Of a DNA stretch of 31,755 nt, positions 19,801-27,729 are shown in pieces. The stretch comes from Tetmemena sp. SeJ-2015. Lineage: Eukaryota; Ciliophora; Spirotrichea; Sporadotrichida; Oxytrichidae. Numbering within the stretch: position 1 is the first letter of the stretch; every line of letters starts with the position of its first letter. The stretch covers positions 1 through 31,755 of the forward strand of contig JAJKFJ010020651.1 in NCBI GenBank assembly GCA_027382625.1, read 5' to 3'. Below the pieces are notes generated by a model. The model did no database searches, was not told the origin of the DNA, and saw only the letters and a list, made by a program, of their open reading frames with translations. The position numbers and the translations under genes were made by a program.

Positions 19801-22526
19801 AAACTAACAATGAATATTATAAAATCCAAGAACGTTTATTCATATTTTTACCTAGTCTTATCTCTGTTCTTGATTCTATAATGGTTCAGAATTGAGAAAG
19901 CTGCTCTCTGTTTATCCTTGGCCACAAACTCCTGATAGTAGGCTTCAAACTGAGCTCTCATGTCGAATTTCACTTTTACTTGCAGCTCCAAGCATCTGAA
20001 GACCAGTTTCTGATTAAGTCTAGAGATGATGTCTTTCAAAAGCTCCACTTTTAGGTTTTGATTTGCGTGACCGAAGTCTTTTAAAGCTTGTTTGAGGTGA
20101 ATTTACTTTTAAGTCCTCAGGTCTCTAAGCTTTAAGATATCGGAGATCTGTTTCTCAAAGCCTTCCTGGAAAAGTGAAGGCAAGAGTGCTCTCAGTAGTG
20201 AGAGCTTCTATTGAGAAGACTAGAAAAGAACTGCTGAGTTGAAAAATGGCGAGAAGTGTTGCCTTTGAGATAAGGTTGTGAGTAATTCGTGTCTGTATTA
20301 AGAAAGTTAAGCTTTACTATCTGCAAATAGAACTTTAACCTCATCTTAGGATAACTAGAACGAACTCCAAATAGTTTGAAGCATCTTCATAGCTGAGGGT
20401 TTCTAAATTCTCTTCTTCTCTTTTACTTCAACATCAAAGTGATTATGGTGAGATGCTTGCTTTCTACTTGACATTTAGAGAGGAGAGTTTATGATCCTGA
20501 TTGGAGAGTTGATTTACAATTGAGTTTAGTTTTACACTCTATGAGTCAGAGGTGATACAATTGTATGCTGTTACTGCTATAGTGATAACTCGGTCTAGTT
20601 CACTCTTTAATTATTCAATCTGACTATCTAGCCAGCACCATTTTGACTCTCACTTGGATTGGCAAAGCTATTTATTTAGCTCTGGATCTAGTTTGCTTAC
20701 TTATTCTTCTATAGCCCTTAAATATGAATCGAGTCAGCTGGGCTTTGAGACCTCTTTCTTAAAATCATGCCTGCAAGCTTAGGCTGTTACTGGATAATAT
20801 TAGGTTGTATATTTTCAAATGACTACTGACTCTGCTCAATCCTCTCCCTTGAATGCGATAATACTTCTCGCTTCATGATCGTGCCAATCATTTAACTCTC
20901 AATCTAAAGTGGCTTAGTCTTGCTCATCAGACTTGAAGGCAGGATTTGTGGTTCTTAGATCACTGTCTAGTTATTATTGTTGTTCTGTTATTATTGTGGT
21001 CTATGAATTTAAAGAGGGAGTTATATATCCAAAGACTCCTGAGAGTGTTGGTGTGAGTGTGACCCCATGAGTTTCTAAGGATTTAAGGGAACACTTTAAA
21101 ATAAATTGCTTCCTTATAATCAAGCATAATTTAAACATCAGATTGGTTATAGTGAGTATTCTGCTTTGGAGAGAAACTGTTCCTATTTTGTTATGGTGTT
21201 GGATTTTCAGGGATAGAGCTGATGTCGTTTATTAAATTGTCTGTAACTGCGACCTCACCTGCCTTTCTCCTCCTACTCTCATCAGCCTCTCTCTTGTAAA
21301 CCTGATAATGAAGTTATTTTAACTTCAAGTTATGAATGAATCAAGTCTAGTTTAATTCATAGCAAGTTGCTTAGAATTCTTGGAAACTTTCCTCTTGCTC
21401 TCTTCCTCACCCTAGCTTGTACTACGGGCTCTTCTCTACTCCTTGGGGGATTTAGATTTCTCTTTGTTGTCTGATTAACGATTATTAAGTTGATTCTTTC
21501 TTTGCTGATTTGAAGCGAGGCGGTGGCTTTAGCTCTGTGCAGGCTGGGGAGCAATTGTGTGACTGCGAGAGGCTATGGACTCTATTTCCAAATTGCTGTC
21601 GTTTATTATGTTCTTAAGACCGTCTTTTATACTGAATCTGACCTACTTATTTTAACATAAAGGTTTGAAAATATATTTTGGAGGGAGTTATTGCAAAAAT
21701 ATAAAGTGAACTTAGATTTAAACACTGCATTAAAAATTTCAAATTAAAAATACTTATATTGAAATATTGACGGTCTCTCTATGCTGCTAATGGACAGGTG
21801 GCAAGAATCTGTTTTGCCTTTGAGCATTTGGAATCTGCCCGAAAGAACCAGCATAAGTTTAAGAGTGAGACCTTGGCAAGGTTAGTGGTTGCTAATTGTT
21901 ATTAAGCAAGTTTATGTAGTCTTCTTGATTTAGAATAACATAAAAAATACTTTAATTATTTTATTATAATTTTATTTATGATTGAGATAGAGCTGACTTG
22001 CATCTACAGTCGAATGTTGTTGCTGCTATTCCTCATCTTCGTCATTTTAAAGTTAGTAGTATTACATCTGATCAGGATCCTCAATCAAGTACTGCGAGTC
22101 AAGAGGGTGGACTCTATCTGGAGAGCCAATTGGGTTGAACTGAGCCACCGAGTTGAAGTTTGCAGTCTGTTAGTTTACACTATATCGGACTTGATTTGAG
22201 GTAGAAGAGTTGGGATTTATCAAGTCTGTACTCGTGAGTGCTGGGTTGTGGCTTAGACTTGTATTAAGCTAAAGAAAGTTTTGTAGGTTTTGAGCTACCC
22301 CAGAGAGAGGCATATCCTGATTGCTCAAAATTAATAAGCGTTAATAAAGCTATAAGCTTGCTCTTCGCCTGTTTTTGCATTTTAGGTTGGGAGTGTGAGG
22401 GCGGCAGTTGGTTCCTCTCCATCAACATATAATAATTATTGTCTTGAACATATTGGGATCCTGATTAGACGACTATTAGTAATTGAATTCGTCTGCGTGG
22501 CGGTGATGGATCTGCTATTGTTTCAT
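16876..22526 (-). CDS. Very large Sfi1-like (centrin-binding repeat) protein with Gln-rich N-terminus
   Basis: Start ATG 22526 (MKQQQIHHRHADEF...), stop TGA 16878-16876, about 1,730 residues after IES removal. The N-terminal ~650 residues are Gln/Asn/Ser-rich with long runs of reassigned TAA/TAG. From about 20470 leftward the protein is helical and basic. It carries spaced Ala/Phe-x-x-Trp motifs typical of Sfi1 repeats: CFQAWKHIKDF, SFVEWNRVVKG, IFITWAKWQRQQ, TVFRAWLTYLD, VFKAWSRINQV and VLSAWRLYTEH. Sfi1 binds centrin at basal bodies and spindle poles, which fits a ciliate cortical protein. Seven pointer-flanked inserts are resolved. Two compensating one-base slips (near 19795 and 19270) lie either side of a clearly coding stretch. 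Part of a weak Ser-rich segment (18400-19150) is of unknown role. Assignment to Sfi1 is by motif pattern only. Confidence 0.75.
18328..18376 (-). other. IES, pointer TGATAAA
   Basis: 7-bp copies at 18328-18334 and 18370-18376. The 42-bp spacing keeps frame either way. Removal joins LFKSKTLS to VLFTQWKKRY, restoring a standard repeat. Confidence 0.75.
19792..19855 (-). other. Probable IES, pointer CCTAG
   Basis: Copies at 19792-19796 and 19851-19855 flank a 59-bp AT-rich insert. The join is one base out of frame, attributed to a nearby sequence slip. Confidence 0.5.
21095..21135 (-). other. IES, pointer TTTAAA
   Basis: Copies at 21095-21100 and 21130-21135. Removing 35 bp, which contain an in-frame TGA, joins HYNQSDVQ to SVPLNPQKLMG. 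Confidence 0.85.
21311..21368 (-). other. IES, pointer AAGTT
   Basis: Copies at 21311-21315 and 21364-21368. Removing 53 bp, with TGA in frame, joins VSKNSKQL to HYQVYKREADE. Confidence 0.85.
21639..21771 (-). other. IES, pointer TGAC
   Basis: Copies at 21639-21642 and 21768-21771. Removing 129 AT-rich bp joins QQHRETV to RFSIKDGLKN and eliminates a TGA. Confidence 0.7.
21926..21983 (-). other. IES, pointer TGATT
   Basis: Copies at 21926-21930 and 21979-21983. Removing 53 bp joins DASQLYLN to QEDYINLLNNN in frame. Confidence 0.85.
22316..22371 (-). other. IES, pointer CCTG
   Basis: Copies at 22316-22319 and 22368-22371. Removing 52 bp joins QPKMQKQ to DMPLSGVAQN in frame. Confidence 0.82.
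22424..22453 (-). other. Very short IES (23 bp), pointer AACATAT
   Basis: 7-bp copies at 22424-22430 and 22447-22453 with only 16 bp between. Removal joins SSNQDPNM to LMERNQLPP, removing a TGA. Confidence 0.82.
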
Positions 22527-22685
22527 TTATTAATTTATATTCATATTTTGAAATTTAAATAACCAAAGCAAAAATAATCCCTCACTCTTTAATTAATTCA
22601 ACTTAAAACGTCCTCACTCTATTAACTTTAATTAAGACTAAGTATTTTAATCAACTTATAATAAAGTGTGTGATTGGGAGAAGGG

Positions 22686-22693
22686 TATATAAA
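22686..22693 (+). promoter_or_regulatory. TATA-like element of the tRNA-Sec gene
   Basis: TATATAAA lies 23-30 bp before the tRNA 5' end. Eukaryotic tRNA-Sec genes are known to use an upstream TATA box for Pol III, unlike most tRNAs. The role here is inferred from position. Confidence 0.6.
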
Positions 22694-22715
22694 GCGAATA
22701 TCGAGGAGGGTGGGT

Positions 22716-22802
22716 GCATTGGTGACCTGGACTGGTGTTCGGTCAGGACTTCAAATCCTGGGGTGCCGAGAGGCACAGGCGTTCGATTCGCCCTCTGGTG
22801 CG
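22716..22802 (+). tRNA. Selenocysteine tRNA (tRNA-Sec, anticodon UCA)
   Basis: 87 nt, the standard eukaryotic tRNA-Sec length. It has a 9-bp acceptor (GCATTGGTG with CTCTGGTGC, one U-U mismatch) and a 6-bp D stem (CTGGAC/GTTCGG) with the minimal TGGT loop. The anticodon stem CAGGA/TCCTG carries loop CTTCAAA (anticodon TCA, 22751-22753). A long variable arm (GTGCC-GAGA-GGCAC) and a 4-bp T stem (GGCG/CGCC) follow, with discriminator G. This 9/4 acceptor/T-arm split and the loop match tRNA-Sec and no other tRNA. It decodes selected UGA codons as selenocysteine with SECIS-dependent factors. In this genome UGA is also the only stop codon. CCA follows in the DNA at 22803-22805, possibly by chance. 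Confidence 0.95.
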
Positions 22803-22805
22803 CCA

Positions 22806-22811
22806 TTTTTT
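22806..22811 (+). terminator. Pol III terminator of tRNA-Sec
   Basis: A run of six T starts 4 nt after the mature 3' end. Confidence 0.75.
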
Positions 22812-22975
22812 ACTAAAAACACTACCAAATAAAGCAAATACAAAGTCTATCAAAGCTATAACTAGAGCTCATCACTCACTCTCTATCTCTCTAGAGAAGA
22901 TTACCTATCCACTTCACAAGTCTATTCTTATTTTCGCTTCTTCCAAATCCTATTACTACTCATGATACGAAATTA

Positions 22976-24292
22976 ATGATTGTAGTTAGATAAAGTCAAG
23001 GGGATAGATCCTATACAGGCTAGGAAATGAACCAGCAGAACTTGATGAGAACCTCACCCTTAGGCTAAGGCCTCCAAGTTTATCAGCAAGCAGTCTCACC
23101 CAACAGACTAAACCATGGCGTGAGAGGTCAAAGCCCAGACCAGCACCTTAACCTACCCACAATAACTGATGGCAACGTAATTTAATGAGTAGGTAATATT
23201 CAGTGTTTGTAATTCTTGAGACTAATGACAACTTACTGTACCACGACACAGAACATCTCGCTGAGATGGGTCGAGGTCTTAACTCACTCGAAGATGAAGA
23301 AGATGATGAGGCCATAATTAATCCTAGCTTAACTGGATAAGTAGAATTTATAGAGTGTAGTATTAATCATTATTTTTGGAGACTAACTGAGAATGACTGC
23401 AGCCTTTGGCTAGGGAAACCCTCAATACAGCGAGCAGTATACTTACACTCAGCAGATCTAGAGCACTCAGAATAATCTTAACAGATCTTCTTTATAAGTT
23501 TAACAATAGAGATGATATTTTTTTCTGGGAACCAAAAGCAATACCCCTATGAGAGAAACTTATCTACCATCCAAGAATCACTGGGCGAGAGCAACATGTC
23601 AGGCCAGCCAGAGATAAGCATTGAAACGGGCTCTAACTATGGACCTGAGGCCTTTGGCTCTGGCAGCAGACAGATGCGTGCCTCCTCCCAAGTACAAGCC
23701 AGATCTTCCTTCCATCCAAGAAACTCCCTGGAGAACATCTACAACTCTTCAGGAGTGAGTGCTAGCGGTGGTCAAGGCTTCCCCTACACTGCCAATAATT
23801 CAGCTTATCCTAGGAGTGGAAGTGGCCTCCAGGACGGCGGCTCAGCTCTCTAGAAAAGTGACATGATCACAGATGAGAATCTGCTTATTATAAAATGATT
23901 GTGTTTGTGCTGTATTGAATCTGTATGATGACGATGACTTGATGAACAACCCACTCATGGCAAATCAAGATGTGATAGAATTAGATGAAGAGGAGGAGGA
24001 AGAGGAAATGATGAGACCTGGTGAATCGGCAGAGCAGTTCAGAGCCAGAAGGGATAGAAACAAGATTAAATACTCTAAAGGAATGTATCAATTTTTAAGA
24101 TGATGAAGATACAGGCTCAAGATATTATTAATTCGTAAATAATAAATGAAAGTGGTATTAAATTAAGATGTGAAGACTTAGAGAGGGTATGAGACTGTGA
24201 GTCAAGTGGACATCCTAACCAGATCCTAAGCCAAGAAGAAAAACATCGGCCCTGATGACTTGCTCGAGCTCACCCCTGCTCACCTCAAGTGA
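22976..24292 (+). CDS. Acidic, Ser/Asn-rich hypothetical protein with five IESs
   Basis: I do not recognise this gene. With five pointer-flanked inserts removed it is one frame ending at TGA 24290-24292. That is 329 residues from ATG 23027 (MNQQNLMRTSPLGQGLQ...) or 346 from the in-frame ATG 22976. The total lengths agree exactly with whole codons. The order is a polar N-terminus (NHGVRGQSPDQHLNLPTITD) and an acidic patch (LNSLEDEEDDEAII). A Gln/Tyr/Asn-rich segment follows, then a Ser/Gly-rich middle, a strong acidic run of Asp/Glu (23925-24005) and a basic tail (RARRDRNKIKYSKG) ending LLELTPAHLK. Likely nuclear or cytosolic and partly disordered. The start is uncertain. It lies 175 bp downstream of tRNA-Sec. 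Confidence 0.75.
23177..23214 (+). other. IES with two overlapping pointer choices (GTAATT or TAATGA)
   Basis: GTAATT copies at 23177-23182 and 23209-23214 (32 bp) join LPTITDGNVI to LETNDNLLYHD and keep the long upstream frame. TAATGA copies at 23183-23188 and 23223-23228 (40 bp) also give an open frame, from ATG 23169 (MATQFNDNLL). Confidence 0.8.
23332..23399 (+). other. IES, pointer ACTG
   Basis: Copies at 23332-23335 and 23396-23399. Removing 64 bp joins IINPSLT to AAFGQGNPQYS in frame. A TAACTG alternative is out of the downstream frame. Confidence 0.8.
23488..23526 (+). other. IES, pointer TTCT
   Basis: Copies at 23488-23491 and 23523-23526. Removing 35 bp with an in-frame TGA joins NNLNRSS to GNQKQYPYERN. 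Confidence 0.8.
23877..23923 (+). other. IES, pointer GAATCTG
   Basis: 7-bp copies at 23877-23883 and 23917-23923. Removing 40 bp, TGA included, joins DMITDENL to YDDDDLMNNPL. Confidence 0.9.
24079..24186 (+). other. IES, pointer AGG
   Basis: 3-bp copies at 24079-24081 and 24184-24186. Removing 105 AT-rich bp with TGA codons joins NKIKYSKG to YETVSQVDILT. Confidence 0.65.
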
Positions 24293-24411
24293 GTTAATTC
24301 CTTGTTAACCTCCACAAACAACTAATGAATATCATCTTCTTCTTACCTAGTTTTTATATAAAGAACCTTTGATAATTAAACAATTTCACTAAGCACATTC
24401 AAATAAGCTGA

Positions 24412-24693
24412 CATGAGATTTATTTGCCCCAGAGTAGTTTTAAAGAATCCACAATTTTGAATTATATAAATTTTGATAACGTGATTGGATAAGGATGGAT
24501 ACGATAAAAGGTATAATACCACAGAGGAAAACCTTTGAAAAAGACTTTTAACTAAAGAAACAAAGAAAAAGTAGAGAATAAGAAGAGCTCCTAATTTAAA
24601 GCTGTTCACAAACTGGGATCATAAATTAAGTCAGAGTGGGAGAAAACTCTAGCACAGCATGAATGCTTGAAGAGCAAACAAAGGTAGTTTTGA
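24412..24693 (+). CDS. Possible coding segment, unknown
   Basis: A 93-codon frame in code 6 is bounded by TGA on both sides. It is Lys/Gln/Ser-rich in the second half (KKTFNQRNKEKVENKKSSQF, then KSEWEKTLAQHECLKSKQ). The first half resembles nothing I can name. There is no start codon, pointer or homologue. It could be an orphan gene segment belonging to the membrane-protein gene downstream, or chance. Confidence 0.25.
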
Positions 24694-24795
24694 AGCAACA
24701 GCTGACGTCAAGCTTGCAAGATTAGTAAGATTATATCTTGAAATTAATTTTGATGCATTAGAACTATAGAGATAAAGGTTATTAGAGATACAAAC

Positions 24796-25322
24796 ATGAC
24801 AACCTTCAAAGTCTCACTAAGTATTCAAGATAAGTCTTATATCCTGAGACTTTCAAATATTGCCTCTATCCTCTGGTTTATAGCTTCAGTGATTCTTGGA
24901 TCTTTAAATTACTTGCTTTTTTTCCTTATTAAGGATTACTGATGCCAAGTGAAGTGACTTAGGAAGTGCTTCAACTACAACTATTTGACTTCGTTTTAAT
25001 CCTGGACAGTATTTGTCTGAGCTTCATTTTTTACAACTCCAGCCGCTCCTAGCTTTTGGATTTCTTGAACTGGGGTAACAGACTTTTGATAGACATTGGT
25101 TTCTACCTGAATATGATCTCAGCCTGCTGGTATGTGTACCTGTTTATCTATATGCAAGTAAGCCATATCCACTCATCGGGTTAGGCTAAGCACGGATAAG
25201 AGGATTTTATGGAGACGCAGATCAGACTATTCAAAGAAATAATGCGCTATAAGTTTGCAGCCACTGCGCATTCCCTCACCTTCAAGCTCTATGCAGATTT
25301 CTTGCTGACGTATTAAAGTTGA
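24796..25322 (+). CDS. Multi-pass membrane protein, paralogue 1 (N-terminus probably missing)
   Basis: After removal of one IES the frame from ATG 24796 to TGA 25320-25322 is 163 residues. Hydrophobic segments are NIASILWFIASVILG, FDFVLILDSICLSFIFY, LLIDIGFYLNMISACWYVYL and a C-terminal soluble helix (METQIRLFKEIMRYKFAAT). It aligns end to end with the protein at 25586-26632: ILWF...SV, PSEVT-EVL, the NR-LID-GFY-N motif, and the RLF-EIMRYK-AAT-H--TFKLY tail. The N-terminal polar region of the paralogue is not visible upstream, and the product stops earlier at the C-terminus. It may therefore be a partial gene or a diverged copy. I recognise no family. Confidence 0.65.
24898..24936 (+). other. 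IES, pointer GGAT
   Basis: Copies at 24898-24901 and 24933-24936. Removing 35 bp joins ASVILG to LLMPSEVTQEVL, aligned to the IES site of the paralogue at 26162-26212. Confidence 0.82.
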
Positions 25323-25585
25323 ACACTTTGAATAAAAAACTAGATACGTAGTTTAATTTCAGAAATCAGAAGTGTTGATTAATAAACTTTTTCTATTAAA
25401 TTTATTTCTTGATAGACTGATAAATAAAGTTTTTGATTCTCACCTTACTCCTTAAAGAAAATTTACTCTAATCTAAAAAAGAAAAACCTATCATACATTT
25501 AATATTCTAGAATACTCCTTTTGATTATCCCCTGAAGTTAAAATTAAAGATTGTCTCTTGAGAAATAAAAAGATTTTGATTTAAA

Positions 25586-26632
25586 ATGATGAGAGGAGGG
25601 AGAGATTATAAAAACTAGAGAAATAATATGCAGCAGGAGGTTTCCTATTAGAACTAGCAAGACGAGCAGGAATATTAGAATTAGGAGGAATTCAAATTTC
25701 ATCTTTAATTTATTTTTTCAAAGACTCCTCCAGTTGAAACACTAGAATGAGATAAAAATTAATTTTATTTTTTTCTATAGAACGAGGCACAATTTAAGTG
25801 GGAATTAGTAACTACCCGAATCACCTGACTACTTGTTCCTACTGGGGAGCATACACTATCCACACGCAGAGCAGCAAGTAGCCATGCGCAGAGCTGCGGA
25901 TGAAGACAGAGCCAGCAGATAAAACTAAGACGCCACAGAGCAGTAGTAAGAGATAATTATGCCCGTTTAAAATTTATCTTTATAGGGACCGATTCAATAC
26001 GATGATGCAAAATATTGACGAAGATTTCAGACACATGTACATAGTCGAGAGCAATAGGAGGGTATTCAAAAACGAGTTCAAGAAAAATCTAGTTCAGTCT
26101 TACTACTCCAGGCTTGTGAATATCGCTTGCATCCTCTGGTTCAGCTTGTCGGTTATCCATGGAGTATTTAAATATCGAGATTGGTGCTTTCTATCTCTTA
26201 TTTTTTAGAGTAGTGAGTCCAAGTGAGGTGACATATGAAGTACTGCTTTTGTTTATCCCTGACTGTATGCTAGTGCTTGGAAATATCTACTTGACATTGG
26301 TGATATACGACTCCTATGAAAAGCTTTTGGGTTTCCTAGGGCGATGCAACCGTGTTCTAATTGATCTAGGCTTCTACATAAACTTGCTCACATGCTTCTG
26401 GTTCCTGTACCTTTAAATATACATGAAGAGGAACGACATTAAGCCTTCCAGCAAGCCCGCTCAAGGGGAGGAAAGCTTCATGGAGATGGAGATTCGACTA
26501 TTCGATGAGATTATGCGCTACAAACCTGCAGCCACTCTGCACGCCATCACTTTCAAACTCTACTCAGACTATCTCTACACCACTAATATGAAACTTATCA
26601 AAGAAGCCCTCCCTTTCAACCAATTCAAGTGA
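25586..26632 (+). CDS. Multi-pass membrane protein, paralogue 2
   Basis: Start ATG 25586 (MMRGGRDYKNQRNNMQQEV...), stop TGA 26630-26632. The N-terminal half is polar and Gln/Asn/Glu-rich. A segment PESPDYLFLLGSIHYPHAEQ and a Glu/Arg helix follow, then DEDFRHMYIVESNRRVFKNE. Membrane segments are RLVNIACILWFSLSVIHG, LLLFIPDCMLVLGNIYLTLV and LIDLGFYINLLTCFWFLYL. The C-terminal helix is MEMEIRLFDEIMRYKPAATL. Two IESs are resolved. A one-base slip near 25835 and an unresolved junction near 25945-25990 remain. It is a tandem duplicate of the gene at 24796. I recognise no family. Topology suggests three or four membrane spans with soluble ends. Confidence 0.75.
25695..25795 (+). other. IES, pointer AATTT
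   Basis: Copies at 25695-25699 and 25791-25795, same codon phase. Removing 96 AT-rich bp with a TGA joins NQEEFKF to KWELVTT. Confidence 0.7.
26162..26212 (+). other. IES, pointer GAGTA
   Basis: Copies at 26162-26166 and 26208-26212. Removing 46 bp joins LSVIHGV to VSPSEVTYEVL in frame. Confidence 0.88.
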
Positions 26633-26791
26633 ACCAAGTAATATGATCCTTATACAAAAACAGAAGTTTATCATTCAATTGCTATTATAGATTCATTTGA
26701 ATTTCTTAAATGTGGATAAATACCTTAAGTGTCGTTTGATCTGATTCTTAGATAGGAATATAGAAATTGATTTATAAAACAAAGACTTTAA

Positions 26792-27457
26792 ATGGACGCA
26801 GAAGAAGCAAGAAGAAGGAGAAGAGAAAAACTTTTGCAGAGAGGTTAGCAGCTCGATAATCCTCAGGCTACTCCCAAACCTACTATTCAATAACCAACCA
26901 ACTAAATAGAATAGACTCAAGATCAAAATATTGTCGAGGACAACGGGGACGTTCAGATAAAGAATGCAAGTGACTAGGGAGCAAATATTTTCACCTAGCT
27001 ATAGAGGGATCAAGAAAAGAGGAATATAGAGAATGCCTTGAAGGAGGGACAGGCGAAGCAAAGCTGCTGCGATGGGCATGATCTATAAAAGAATGATTGT
27101 GATTTTTAAGTTGATCATCAGCATGCGCATAAGCCAAGGATTGAAGATGGGCTCCATGAGGATGGATCAGTGAACTTCAAGCGCTTGCTCCAACTTCAAG
27201 ATCACAATAAGTAGCACATCAAGATTCAGGGAATTATCAGATTCCTTTTTGCGGCACTCTCTGGCATAAAATAAATAAATGCTCTATTGTGTGTATGCAT
27301 TTGGTTCCACTTATTCTATAATGTGTTCGACTGGCCAGGTTTCAACTTCATGGCATTTGTAACTTTAGACATTGGACTCATCTCCCTCCTAATTTATTAC
27401 CAAAAGTCTCATTGAGGGCTATCAAAATGTATAAAGTCTCTCACAGATACTATTTGA
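26792..27457 (+). CDS. Small membrane protein, Get2/CAML-like
   Basis: Start ATG 26792, 211 residues to TGA 27455-27457 after removal of one IES. The N-terminus is a cluster of Arg followed by Glu-Lys-Leu-Leu (EEARRRRREKLLQRGQQ). This is the type of charged helix by which Get2/CAML captures the tail-anchored-protein targeting ATPase Get3. A long polar Gln/Asp linker with a Cys/His-rich piece (SCCDGHDLQKND, DHQHAHKP) follows, then two membrane segments (IIRFLFAALSGIKQ... and FMAFVTLDIGLISLLIYY). CAML-type proteins usually have three spans. The frame downstream reads a possible third (RVRTLYFHVTILINLQ) but only past two in-frame TGAs. The assignment rests on the N-terminal pattern and size, and another small ER membrane protein is possible. 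Confidence 0.5.
27403..27440 (+). other. IES, pointer AAAGTCTC
   Basis: 8-bp copies at 27403-27410 and 27433-27440. The 30-bp spacing keeps frame, but the insert carries an in-frame TGA (27413-27415), so excision extends LLIYYQKS to LTDTI. Confidence 0.75.
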
Positions 27458-27729
27458 GAGATCTCCTTTGCACTAAAGTAGATCTTAGAGTTAGTCTATT
27501 GTAATCCATATGAATCAGTATGAAGAGTAAGAACTCTATATTTTCATGTAACCATTCTAATAAATCTATAGATGCTAATCTATCTCTTAAAAGCGCGAGT
27601 GAGCAAGCTAATAAACATGCAGTCGAGGAGAAATAGAAAACGCACGTGTCAGTCGTTCACGATCCTCTCATGCTTAGAGCTACACTAGATAGATGACGGC
27701 ATAAGACACAAGCAATATTTGATGTGTGA

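Noticed and set aside
24412..24693. Kinase glycine-loop (VIGQG)
   Set aside because: A single short match with no following Lys, catalytic or DFG motifs.
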